A stretch of DNA of 64,000 nt from Isoetes taiwanensis. Its lineage: Eukaryota > Streptophyta > Lycopodiopsida > Isoetales > Isoetaceae. The first letter of the stretch is position 1. Each line of letters opens with the position of its first letter. Location: the NCBI GenBank assembly GCA_021234155.1, contig JAJEKV010000002.1:43141203-43205202 (forward strand). Reading direction: 5' to 3'. Below are positions 1 to 10,832 of the stretch, in pieces. Both the position numbers and the translations under genes were made by a program. The notes under the pieces are model-generated. The model worked only from the letters and a program-made list of their open reading frames with translations, made no database searches and was not told the DNA's origin.

Positions 1-339
1 TTAGCGCCGGAAATCGCCCAAAACAGAGGAGAAAGGAAAGCCTAGAAACGGACCCAAAAAAGCCAGCTGTGGGTCTGTAAAAAGGTCATGGCATCGATGC
101 GATGTCGACATCGCATGTGATGAATTTTCAAAACCGTATACATACAGTTTAATGTTGCATGCAACGTCCATGCAGCGTATTTTATTATTGGCCTTTTTTA
201 AATTTTTGGGTGCCCTTTTTTATGTGATGGTCATGAAAGTTTATCCATAAGCTAATTTGGACATTCCTAAGCCATGCATGCAGTCAAAATCACATTCTAG
301 ATTTAGCCAATCTTCTATTGCTACTACTTACAAATGTAA
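1..339. other. No gene seen; flank of minisatellite
   Basis: This AT-rich stretch has no reading frame of useful length and no recognised motif. It leads directly into the minisatellite. Confidence 0.5.
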
Positions 340-1110
340 ACGAGATGTTTTGAGTCTGGAGTGGCATGTTTGAGCCACCTGTCATGTTTGAGCCTAGGTG
401 ACATGTTTGAGCCTAGGTCACATGTTTGAGCCTCGATGGCACGTTATGAGGCACGTTTGAGCCTAGGAGTGGCATGTTTGAGCCACGTATCATGTTTGAG
501 CCTGAGTGGCATGTTTGAGCCTAGGTAGCATATTTGAGCCTCGATGGCATATTATGTGGCATGTTTGAGCCTATGGGTGGCATGTTTGAGCCACGTGTCA
601 TGTTTGAGTCGGGGTGACATGTTTGAGCCTATGTGGCATGTTTGACTCTAGGTCGCATGTTTGAGCTTCGGTGGCATGTTATGTGGCATGTTTGAGTATG
701 GGGTGGCATATTTGAGCCTCAGTGGCATGTTTGAGCCTAGGGGTGGCATGTTTGAGCCATATGTCATGTTTGAGCTTGGGTGACATGTTTGAGCCTATGT
801 GGCATGTTTGGGCCTAGAGGTGGCATGTTTGAGCCACGTGTCATGTTTGAGCCTAGGTGACATGCTTGAGCCTATGTGGCATGTTTGAGCCTAGGTGGTA
901 TGTTTGAGCCTCGTTGGCACGTTATGTGGCATGTTTGAGCCACATATCATGTTTGAGCCTGGGTGACATGCTTGAGCCTAGGGGCAATGCTTGAGCTGGT
1001 GGCATGTTTCTGTTATGTGTCATGTTTGAGCATGGTCACATTTTTGAGCCTAAGTGGCAAGTTTGAGTCTAGGACATGTTCGACCCTATGGCGTTCGAAG
1101 ATAGGGCATA
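340..1110. repeat. Degenerate minisatellite, about 20-bp monomer
   Basis: The core GGCATGTTTGAGCC recurs some 35 times with variable linkers such as TAGGTGA, ACGTGTC and TCGATGGCACGTTATG. The monomer is about 18-21 bp and drifts. The rarer TCGATGGCA(C/T)(G/A)TTATG variant recurs near 431, 540, 668 and 905, which suggests a higher-order unit of about 110-130 bp. No reading frame crosses it. Seen directly; function unknown. Confidence 0.9.
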
Positions 1111-1309
1111 TTCGAACCAAATGATGCAATATTATTTTTAACACAATTCTTGATGTTCCTACCTTTACTCACATTTCTGTCTTGATCTTGCAGTTCCTTC
1201 CACCCTAAAAGAAACACAAACCATCAGTCAGTGTAAGATCAAGTCTCTAATGTCTAGTCAAGGTCAACTAGATGAAGCAATTTTCACATTAGCAAAAATG
1301 GCTCGGTTC

Positions 1310-4300
1310 ATTGCCTTGGTGACCAAGTTTCGTGGCCAGAAGGCTATCCCTTCTCCAAGAAGTTCCAAAATAGCTCATCTCCAGCACACTCGTAGTCAAT
1401 TGGCCTGGGAGGTGGATGCTGAATACTGCCATGTAGGGCATACGCATTTCTTTCTTTTGCAAAACTGATTGTGTAACTTGGTCCGTAGGCTAATTTTGCC
1501 ATTCTGGACGAAGTGGCGGAGTGGAATCTCTGTTTTGGGGCCTCCATAGTGCCCGAATGACAAAACACTTCGGTTTCTACACGATTGCCCGCAGAACGCT
1601 TCGCGTTAATAAGTTTTCTGGACTGATCTTGGAATTTTTTGGACATGCCCGAAGCAGGGCCCCTGAACGGAAGATTCAACGGTGTGAATAAGGGAACCGA
1701 GCTCCAGGAGGGTGGTCATTATCGTATGCCCCTCCCCCCCCCCGGGGGAACGCTGCCAGGAAAGGCGCCTCGGGAATTTTTTTGGCCCCGCCTCCTTGGC
1801 TTCATACTCTCCCTTCTTGTGAGGCGGCCTTGCAAGGTCCTGGCCTTGTTTGACTTGGAGAAGGGTCCCAGCTCGGTCGCCCAACAATGGGCTGCCCAAA
1901 CCGCTCTAACGCTAACTCTTTGATCTAAACCTTGTCCGAAGATTCAAAAAATTGGCCTGTATGCTGGTGATGACCTAGGACGTCAGCTGACAAAAAATCA
2001 GAATTTAATTCGATACTATGCATTAATTACGAATTTGTGATTGTCTTGCTACTGCAAAAGTGGCCCTCGACTTCTAATTGCCACATCGGGAGGAGGACAG
2101 ATCCAAACTCCATTCCATCAGTTTTGTTTCTTCACATTCTCAACTGCAGCTTCTCAGCCATGTCCCAAGTGCAAATGACCAAAACTCATCCCCCCCAAAA
2201 CGCAAACCCTTCAAGAACCTGTCAACTCACAGGGTTTACGTTTCAGAGGCCCTATCCAATTTGACCAAGACCTTGCGTCGTGTCTTAATGTGGGGGGATG
2301 TGTTGACGCTAGAGCACGGACCCTAAAAACCCCCTGGAAGCAGCTTGCCTCAAAAGTCCTCTCCACGGACGGGCAATATCTCATATCCAGAACTGTGATT
2401 TGGCTCTTCCAATGGGCTCAGAGCATCAATATTGCCCTGGTAACTAAGTTTTCATGGCCAGAAGACCACCCCTTCTCCAAGAAGCGTCAAAGTAGCTCAT
2501 GTCCAGCACACTCGTAGTCAATTGGCCTGGAATACTGCCATGTAGGATGTACGCATTTCTTTCTTTTGCAAAACAGACCATGTATCTTAGTCCATATGGT
2601 AATTTTGCCATTCTAGATGATGTGGCAAAGTCGAATCTCTGTTCCGAGGCCTTTGCAGTTCCCGAATGACAAAATACTTCGGTTTTTACATGGTTGCCCG
2701 CAGGACGCTCCGCGGTTTGATAAGCTCCCCCAGACCGATCTTGGAATTTTTTGGACCTTTCAGAAGTAGGGCCCCTGAACGGAGGGATTCAGCGGTCGGA
2801 TAGAGGAATCGAGCTCTGAGAGGATGGCCATTAGCATCGCCCCCCTCTCTCTCCCCCCCGGGAGGGAACGCTGTTAAGAAAGGCTGCCTCGGGAACTTTT
2901 TTGGGTCTCACCTCCTGGGGTGCGTACTCTTCCCTCTTGTGAGGCCGCCTTGCAAGATCCTGGTCTTGTTTGACTTTGACTTAGGCAAGGGTCCCAGCTT
3001 GGCTGTCCAATAAGGGGTTGCCTAGACCGCTCTAATGCTAACTCTTTGATCTAAAACTTGTCTGAAAATTCAAAAATATTGGCCTGTATGCTGGTGATGA
3101 CTTAGGAAGCCAGTTGACAAAAACTCAGAATTTAATTTCATACTATGCATTAATTATGGATTTATGAATGTCTTGCTACTGTAAAAGCGGCCCTCGACTT
3201 CCAACTGCCACTTCGAGAGGAGGATCGATCCAAACTCCATTTTGTCAGTTCCGCTTGCTTCGAGTTTTCAATTGCAGCTTCTTGGCCACGTCCCAAGTGC
3301 AAAAGACTAAAATGCACCCCCCAAAACGCAAACCCTTCAAGAACCTGGTACTATCTTTGTCAGATTCGACCATGACCTTGCGCCGTGTCTTGAGTAAGGG
3401 AGGGTGTTGACACCAGAGCACAGACCCTAAAAATCCCCCGAAAGAAGCTTGCCCCAAAAGTCCTGTCCCAAAGTCCCTAGGCGACGGACGGGCAACTTCC
3501 CTATCTAGAACCGTGATTTGGCTCTTTCAATGGGCTTAGAGTGTCGACATTGCCCTGGTGACCAAGTTTCGCGGCCAGAACACCACTCCTTCTCCAAGAA
3601 GCGCCAAAGTAACTCATGTCTAGCACACTCATAATCAATTGGCCTGGGAGGTGGATGTTGAATACTGCCATGTAGAACGTACACTTTTTTTCTTTTGCAA
3701 AATTGTCCGTGTAACTTGGTCCCTACAGTAATTTCATCATTCCGGACGAGTGACGAAGTCGAACTCCGTTCGGGGGCCTTCGCAATGCCTGAATGACAAA
3801 ACACTTTAGTTTCTATACGGTCGCCCGTAGGACACTTTGTGGTTTGATAAGTTCCCCTAGACCGATCGTGGAATTTTTTGGGCTTGCCAGAAGCAGGGCC
3901 CCTGAACGGAGGATTCAATGGTCGGGGAATCAAGCTCTGAGAGGGTGGTCATTAGCGTACACCCGGGGGAAAACATTGTTAGGAAAGGCTGCCTCGGAAA
4001 CTTTTTGAGTCTCGCCTCCTGGGGTCCATACTCTCCCCTCTTGTGAGGCGACCTTGCAAGGTCCTGGCCTTGTTTGACTTGGGGAAGGGTTCTAGCTTCG
4101 GCTGCCCAACAATGCGCTGCCTGGGCCACTCTAATGCTAACTCTTTGATCTAAATCTTGTTCGGAAATTCGAAAAATTGTCCTGTATGCTGGTGATGACT
4201 TAGGAAGCCAGCTGACAAAAAATCAGAATTTAATTTTGTATGATGCATTAATTACGGATTTATGAATGTTCTGCAAAAGCGGCCCTCGACTTCTAATTGC

Positions 4301-5430
4301 CACATCTGGAGGAGAACAAATCAAAACTCCATTCCATCAGTTCCGCTTGCTTCGTGTTCTTAACTATAGCTTCTCGGCCATGTCCCAAGTGCAAAAGACC
4401 AAAACTCGGCCCCCAAAATGCAAACCTTTCAAGAACCTGGCAACTCATAGGTTTATGTTTCTGAGGCACTATCCTTGTCAGATTCGAAGACCTTGCTTGA
4501 TGTCTTGGGGTGGGGGGGGGAGGGAGGGGGGAGGGAGGGGGGGAGGGAGGGAGGGGGGAGGGTGAACGCCAGAGAACGGACCCGAAAACCCCCCTGGAAG
4601 CCGCTTGCCCCAAAAGTCCTCTCCTGAAGGCCTCGACAACAGACGGGTAATCTCCCCTATCTGAAACCGTGATTTGGCTCTTCCAATGGGCTTATAGCAG
4701 CGACATTGCTCTGGTAACTAAGTTTCGTGGCCAGAAGACCACCCCTTCTCTAAGATGTGTCAAAGTAGCTCATGTCCAGCACACTCGTAGCCTATTGGCC
4801 TAGAAGGTGGATGCTGAATACTGCAATGTGGGGCGTATACGATTTTTTCTTTTGTAACTTGGTCCCTAGGGTAATTTCGCCATTTCAGATAATGTGGCGA
4901 AGTCGAATATCTATTCTGGGGGCTCCCCAGTGTTCGAACTACAAAATACTTCAGTTTCAACATCCGGGAGATGAACTTAGTAATAAAAGGGTGTGGACAT
5001 CTGTGTTCGAAGGGTGCCCAAAAACATCCCTAGTATACTGATCTTTGGAAGGTAATTTAACCCCTAAAGTATATATTTTGCCCTAGATAATGGCGAAAAA
5101 CCTTCCTAATGGTAAGTATACAAATATGAAATGGTTTGTTCGGAAATTCAAAAAATTGGCCTGCATGCTGGTGATGACTTAGGAAGCCAGCTGACAAAAA
5201 ATTAGAATTTTAATTTCGTACTATGCATTAGTTACGAATTTATGAATGTCTTGCTACGGCAAAGATGGCCCTCGACTTCTAATTGCCACATCGGGAGGAG
5301 GACAGATCCATACTCCATTTAGTCAATTTTGCTTGCTTCGCGTTCTCACTGCAGCTTCTCGGCCACGTTCCAAGTGCAAAAGATCGAAACTCGGCCCCCA
5401 AAATACAAACCCTTCAAGAATTTTTTTGAA
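1310..5430. repeat. Tandem array of about 1.1-kb units (four copies)
   Basis: A long unit repeats head to tail. The landmark AAGTTTCGTGGCCAGAAG recurs near 1326, 2450, 3567 and 4720, and the landmark CCCTCGACTTCTAATTGCCA near 2063, 3191, 4281 and 5268, so the spacing is about 970-1,150 bp. Copies differ by many substitutions and small indels. Each of the first junctions has a purine-rich run immediately followed by TGTTGAC (near 2301 and 3405), which resembles a polypurine tract next to an LTR start, so the array may derive from tandem LTRs; that is inference. The short frames in it differ between copies and are not believed to be genes. In the last unit about 160 bp near 4,962-5,120 are replaced by unrelated sequence. 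Confidence 0.85.
4506..4562. repeat. G-rich (GGGAGG)n tract
   Basis: About 57 bases of nearly pure G and A with many runs of three or more G. It is found in one unit of the 1.1-kb array, at the position where the other units have the purine run before TGTTGAC. It could form G-quadruplexes on the plus strand. Confidence 0.85.
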
Positions 5431-5552
5431 TTGCCGTCAAACCATGACAAAATGCCATAAAAAATATGAAACGTATGCACACTCTAGATGTATGTATTAA
5501 TATATCCATACAAATACACTATCAAGTCATAGCAAAACCACATTGAAAATAC

Positions 5553-6453
5553 TTGAAGCTGGACTTTGCAAAGGCATATGACAGTGTTGACTGGAGTTTC
5601 CTGGAGCAGTGCCTCCTACGTCTTGATTTTGGTGCCCAGTTCGCAACAGACGTTATGAAACTTCATTATTCTGCTCATTCTTTTTCAACGGGAACCATCG
5701 ACATTTTTTCAAGTGGGACGTGGCATTTGCCAGGGCTGTCCTTTGGCGCCGCTGCTTTTTACAATTGTTGGCAGAGATTCTTTCTCAGGTATTTTCTCTT
5801 GCAGTGCAGGAAGGCATCTTGCATGGTCTTCCCATGAATAATGGTTCACAGGAGTTTTGTAATCAGTACGCAGATGACACTTTCTTGTTCTTAATGTCTG
5901 ACGAGCAGAATTTGCAGAATGCCATTTCCTTGTTGGACAGTTTCTCTTTGGCTTCTGGTATCTTTGTGGGATGGCAAAAGTGCACTGCCTTGTGGGCCCT
6001 AGACTCTCTAGTGCCGTCTTCTGTGGTTGCATTTCCATGGAAGGGTCTTCCTCATGATGGGAAGGCAACTAGACTTTGGGCATTCCAGTTGGTATACACC
6101 TCTCATCTGGAAACGTGTGGGATGTTATTATTAAGGGGTTGGAAAGGCATTTGTTCTGGTGGTCCACGACTAAGTTATCCATGGCTGGCCCCGTAACTGT
6201 GACAAAGTCAGTTCTGAGTAGTACACATGTCTATATGGCATCCATCTTGCTGGCACCGCAGACAAAGATGCAGCTCATTGTTCGTACTGTCAGGAGCTTT
6301 ATCTGGGGTGGCACTGAAGAAAGAGCTGATGTTAAAATTAGTTGGGCGAAGTGCACTATGCCTAAACTTTGGGGGGAGGGGAGGGGGGGAGGGGCGCTGG
6401 GGATGATTCACTTTCTTCTCCAAAGCAAGATGTTGATTTCTAAGTTCATATGA
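5553..6453 (+). pseudogene. LINE reverse transcriptase, ORF2 C-terminal half, decayed
   Basis: Motifs appear in the expected order but in three successive frames. First comes KLDFAKAYDSVDWSFLE (RT motif A region with the catalytic Asp) at about 5556-5606. Next comes QYADDTFLF (the YADD active site) at about 5864-5890, then SLASGIFVGWQKC. Last come GIPVG and a thumb-region segment ending near 6453. The protein is therefore interrupted by frameshifts near 5,720-5,830 and 6,080. The upstream endonuclease and ORF1 are absent because of the 5' truncation. Closely similar wording (FSLASGILLNWGKCSALW) occurs in the minus-strand LINE at 43.7-45.4 kb, so the two belong to the same broad family. Confidence 0.85.
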
Positions 6454-6639
6454 CAGATTCTAAATAATGCTAATAATTCCCCAGGGCTGCGTCTCATTCA
6501 CCAGTCTTTACAGATGTTCATTTCCTTTGGCTCTCCATCCATTAAGCCACTCCTCCCATGGGCATTATTCTATCCACTTTCTCCATATCCTAATGCCTCT
6601 CCTTTCCATAAAGGGTTGTTCTCGCCCTATCCATGACAA

Positions 6640-7620
6640 ATTGTTTTGGTTGTTTTCTATAGATCGTTCACCTTCGGGTTGGATTGGATGTCTTGGGAGA
6701 CTATGCGCACTTTGTTTCAGTTCCATCCGATGGCCCACACAGATCCTACAGCCAGTTGCTGGTGGCTCCCTTTGGGTGACGGCCAGGCGGATTGTCCCCT
6801 GGTCTCTTCTGTTCATTTATTGATGCAGTGTCGATTGCGAGCAGCGGGTGTGCTCACAGTATCTGCATGGTATAATGAGACAAGATTGTTGACGTGGAAT
6901 GAGTTCAGATTGAAGTTCCTCCTCCTTCGTTGGGACCGTGGCATTTAGGAAAAAGTAGCTGCTACTCTTCCTCCACATCCACAGACGTGGCTCCCCAGCT
7001 CTGGGTGGTTCATGGCAGTGTTAAGGAGGAGCACTTGGTGCACTCGATATATGTGGTCCTGCTTCATCCTGAAGTGTTGCCTCCATCGCCAAAGTGGGCT
7101 TTAGTTATCCCTGAGCCTCATAGGAAAGCAGTCTGATGATGGGCATGTGATAAATTGATCCATCCTAAGCTATCTATCTTATGGTGGCAGATCATTTATA
7201 GATGTGTGCAGGTAAACACTGTTGTTCATAGATTTTGTCCAGAAGTCTCTGTGATCTGCCCTCTTTGCATGCAGAGGAATGAGACAATTGAGCACTGCTT
7301 CTTCTTGTGTCACCATGTTCGACTTACTTGACAGTGGCTTTTGAGCCTTTTCCATTGTGACTTGAATAGCTAGCAGGTCCTATTGTCAGTCTATCCTAGT
7401 TCTTGGGACAAGTTGGCAAATAGGGCTTTCCACTTAGCATCTGCTTGGATCATCTGTCCATCTGGAAGAGACGAAATCTCCTCATCTTCAAGGGACAGGT
7501 CTTTTCAGATACACAAGTGCTTAGTGATGCTCCTAGTCGCATTGTATAGGCGTACAAGTGTTCTTCCTTAAAGGGTGACGTCAAGAGTGTCATTTGGGAG
7601 CGATATCTTCAGATTCCGGC
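6640..7620 (+). pseudogene. LINE ORF2 C-terminal tail with zinc-ribbon (zf-RVT) remnant
   Basis: The tail covers AAGVLTVSAWYNETRLLTW and a segment like WDKL-HPK-WWQIIYRCVQVN, followed by the zf-RVT pattern CPLCMQRNETIEHCFFLC near 7258-7312 and SVYPSSWDKLANRAFHLASAWI near 7386-7450. The same order is seen in the LINE at 10.8-11.8 kb. Several stops and frame changes interrupt it. The zinc-ribbon cysteines and histidine are still legible. Confidence 0.8.
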
Positions 7621-7867
7621 TTACTCATAGCAAACAGTTGTGCTCGTGGTGATATGTATTCTTTGCTTTTCTATGTTATGTATGTGGTGGGTAGTGTTGC
7701 TCTAGTAGACTCCACTGGGTTTTGAGTCCCCCATGTACTCTTTATATTCTTTTGCGTAATAAAGGTCCACGTTCATCACAAAAAAAAAACCACATTGAAA
7801 AGCATATAAAAATACAAAAGGAACAATATGTTATTATGCTACATGAATATCTATAACAATTGAGTTA

Positions 7868-8020
7868 AAATTGAATTGAATGGAATGGTTTTATCATCCA
7901 CGGAGAACAGTCAGTCTATGGGACTCAAAGAAGGAGCGCAACAGATGTAATACTGTCTGGATTATAAAATCCTCGCTCCGAAGGGTTTCTGAGGAAAAAA
8001 CCTGGCAGTAATAAGAATTT
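7868..8020 (-). mobile_element. 3' end of a second LINE family, minus strand
   Basis: Read on the minus strand this segment matches the 3' part of the LINE ending at 9105: CAGAAACCCTTCGGAGCG, then a phrase ending GTCCCATAGACTGACTG and CTCCGTGGATGATAAAA, then a short simple tail of ATTC/AATTC units near 7870-7890. Only the 3' end is recognisable. A 120-codon frame on this strand (8256-7894) is mostly upstream sequence and has no known domain. Confidence 0.7.
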
Positions 8021-8254
8021 GATGTTAATGGGATGCAAAGGTGGATTTTTTTGCCCAAGGCCTCGAGGCTCACAAACAGTGTTGGAATTAAAATTTGGAA
8101 AAACTTTGGAGCAACATCCTCCAATGATGAAACAAACAAAACCAACCATGGCGGGATAAATATCTTCCCCACCTTCAAATCCAAAAATTTAGATGTTAAT
8201 ATTATATTTTCAGAGGATTGCACGAAAAACAGAAAAAGAAAAGCATTAATTACC

Positions 8255-8393
8255 ATTTAATCCATGAAGAGGTGGACACATAATGCCAACATTGCTCTAT
8301 TGAAGAAAGGATGTTGGATAACTAGGTGTGTCTCTACGATGAGTAGCCTTGGGTCGAAACATTATTAAGTTGCCACAGGAACATTTAGTATTT
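8255..8393 (+). repeat. Dispersed repeat R490, copy 1 (left part)
   Basis: The sequence from TTTAATCCATGAAGAGG to AACATTTAGTATT matches 21785-21930 closely. The copy stops exactly where an L1 tail fragment begins. Other copies are at 12,693-13,047 (right part) and 21,785-22,266 (fullest). Nature unknown; no coding potential. Confidence 0.85.
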
Positions 8394-9159
8394 CTATGTG
8401 TCGTACTCTTTGTATTCTTTTACAGATGCGTACAGGTACGGACAAAGAAAGATCACAAGGCACTTAAGTTGTACCTAGATGCTACTTTCCTTCGCAAGCT
8501 CTGGGATGCATATGCTCCGACGCACATTAAGCTGGCACACAATCAGCAGCAAGTCAATCCTAGGCTCACGAGAGGCCCACACCAGTACTTGTACACCCAT
8601 TTGCCCATGAAGAAGCGCAGACTTATAGCTTCCATTCGCACGGGTGCACATCGTCTCTGCATTGAGACAGGACGTTGGGCTCGAGAAGCACGGGAGGAAA
8701 GGCTTTCCCAGTGTTGCCACCAGGGCGCCATTGAGGATGAATGTCATGCCCTCTAGATCTGTCCAGCGTTTGCCCATATCCGAGAGCGGTATGTTCGATT
8801 ATTAGTACCTGGCCAACCGTTGCATGAGTTATTGAATACGGCGTCAGTGGGTTTATTGGGGTCATACCTCCAGGAGGTCATGGATGCACGGACTCAGTTG
8901 TGTCCTCCGAGACAGTATTGAACTGTCCTATACAATTGGACAGCGTGCCAGCATCCTTATTACTGCTAAGGTTTTTCCCTCAAAAACCCTTCGGGGCGGG
9001 GGTTTTTTAATCCTGACAGTAATACGCTTGATGCTCTCTTCCTGTTTGGGTCCCATAGGCCAATTGGTCTCTCGTGGACGATAAAAAATCTATTCTATTC
9101 TATTCTATTCTTTTGAGTAATAAAGGTCCATGTTTTTAAAAAAAAAAAAAAAAAAAAAA
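8394..9159 (+). mobile_element. Short L1 tail interrupted by a second LINE
   Basis: The L1 3' phrase GTACTCTTTGTATTCTTTT at 8403-8421 continues as GAGTAATAAAGGTCC at 9115 and ends in poly(A) at 9138-9159. The intact tail at 7735-7789 shows these two pieces belong together. Between them sits another LINE fragment. The order of events is therefore: R490 repeat, L1 tail, then the second LINE. Confidence 0.75.
8422..9105 (+). mobile_element. LINE family 2, 3' fragment with TATTC-repeat tail
   Basis: A frame running to about 8755 encodes the end of an ORF2-like polymerase: MKKRRLIASIRTGAHRLCIE, then TGRWAREAREERLSQCC and IEDECHAL, continuing after a stop as CPAFAHIRERY. This R-T-G/S-H-L-E-T-G-R-W followed by C-x2-C and ED-x-H-x-L-x2-CP pattern is common at the C terminus of non-LTR retrotransposon polymerases. 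The 3' untranslated part ends CTCGTGGACGATAAAAAATC and then (TATTC)n. TATTCTTTT flanks it at 8413-8421 and 9106-9114, a possible 9-bp target duplication, though the simple tail makes this ambiguous. Confidence 0.8.
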
Positions 9160-10620
9160 CCCAAAGTCTATTTTAAAAAATAGACCTAAGCCTTATAGAC
9201 CAGATTTCTGGAACTAAAAGACTTTATGATTGCAGTCTTAGAATAGACCAGGTGCAAGTCTAGACTAAGCCTTGATTTGAGATATTTTAAATTTAAAAAG
9301 ATACAAAATAGTTAAGACGAAGCATTAAGACACCATCACTTACTGAAGAAAAAAGGAATTTTATTTTACTTACCCACCAAGAATCAAAATTGTGACAGTC
9401 ATAAAATGGACATGTTAAAAAATGCAGAAATGACAAGATATCACACATGGACAGAAAACTAGAACGTCCTATTTTGTATAATATTGAGTTCTTTACATTA
9501 TGCATTGATAAATAACCAAGTATCAACAGAATATCCTATTTCACCAATAATAATAGATCAACAAAACTGAACTTAGCACATTACATTCCAGTTTCAAATG
9601 AGAGATTATTTTCAGAACAGAATATAGAAGTTTCCATAAATGAACTTTTAAACCGTGAAGTCAAATGAACTTGTAACAGGTTGTGGATGAGGGTTTTGGA
9701 TGTCACCAAAGCAATGATAATAGTTTGTGGGCAAATATATTGCTTGAACACCAACTCCAAAGCATCAGATGGAGGGATAAGTTCGGTTACCCCATTAACC
9801 AAAATGGCCGTTAAAATTAATATGCTAGAGAAATGAAACAGTCTTATCGCCCTTCACTATTACAAAGAGAGCACCAGTCTAAAAATAAGTCAAGGTAAAC
9901 CAAAAGCATATAGTGTTCATCAAAGATCACATCAAGCATGATTATCATAGGGTAAGGGAAAATAAGCCACAGTTAAATTTACAGCAGAATAAGCTATAAC
10001 AGTACAAAAATAAGGTGGCAGCAAGCAAGAAGTAAGCCCATGGAGAACTCTAACGAGTTAAATGAAGAAGCTAGGAACCACGTAAATGCGAAGTTAAATA
10101 TCATGGCAACATGTAAATTAGAAACATGTGGCGGTGGCACAGTTCAGTAAGATCCGACCTAGCAGGACATAAAGGCAGAATAGTGACGTGCAAGAATAGA
10201 ATCAATATTACACATTCTAAATATATTTTTCTTTTCTAGAAAAAATAGAGATGGATACTAAGGGGTAGCAGCTGCTAAGTATGAGACTTTACACGGAAAA
10301 TAACAAGACTACACAGATCAAAAACTCTACATGAGCAAGCAAAATACCACTTAGATCGGGGAGAGAGTAAATAAATTAGTAGAGACTGTTATTAAGTAAA
10401 AAAGGAGTGCATCATTTATATCATACATCTCTTAAAACCAGCATCCTGCAAAACTGGTTCACATAAGTAACTCAAAGCAAAAGAAGAAATACGGGCTTTT
10501 GGGGTTACAAAACTTGATAATATCTGGAAGATGATCAGATCTAAGGAGTTCGATAAAGGAAATACCACGGGAAATGAAGAAGTCCATTAGATTTGGAATA
10601 ACTAGCCTGAAATTATTATG
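9160..10620. other. No gene recognised; possible intron of minus-strand gene
   Basis: AT-rich sequence without repeats shared with the rest of the window. A 73-codon minus-strand frame at 9802-9581 has no recognised domain. If the exon proposed at 10,653-10,775 is real this stretch would be its downstream intron. Confidence 0.4.
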
Positions 10621-10652
10621 GGAGAAATAAAATTAAACAAGACAAGAACCTA

Positions 10653-10775
10653 GTAGATGCCATCTACTTGGTCGATTTGAGCTTCTGTGGCTGATGCCGA
10701 TTTGGTAGAGAAACTGGCTCCTTCAAGATCAAAGAGCTTTTTGTCGTGCAGATAGTGGCAATCATGCAGATCCAT
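10653..10775 (-). CDS. Possible first coding exon of an unidentified minus-strand gene
   Basis: Starting at the ATG at 10775 the minus strand reads MDLHDCHYLHDKKLFD and continues for about 41 codons to a stop at 10653. A GTAGAT at about 10,665 could be a splice donor, so the true exon may end there. The stretch above it (10,776-10,832 and 11,869 to about 12,110) looks like a leader: it is free of repeats and contains a small upstream frame MKSDERHLALTDF. A LINE has landed in this leader about 58 bp from the ATG. The product is not recognised and the gene call is tentative. Confidence 0.25.
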
Positions 10776-10832
10776 TCTCTTCTCTGTCTTTTTCTTTTCT
10801 TCCTCCTCTTAATCCAACATAGCTAAGACTGG

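Larger units (their letters stand above)
5550..7789 (+). mobile_element. 5'-truncated L1-type LINE with target-site duplication
   Basis: The element starts inside the reverse transcriptase and ends in a short poly(A) at 7780-7789 after AATAAAGGTCC. The sequence ACCACATTGAAAA stands at both edges (5537-5549 and 7789-7801), so the target duplication is about 13-16 bp. This is the classic outcome of target-primed reverse transcription with 5' truncation. The coding part is worn, with several frame changes. The same 3' tail (AATAAAGGTCC plus poly(A)) recurs at 9115-9159, so the family has at least two copies here. Confidence 0.9.

Noticed and set aside
1250-5500. Numerous 60-160-codon frames on both strands in the 1.1-kb array
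   Set aside because: They differ from unit to unit, are not kept in frame across copies, and show no domain.
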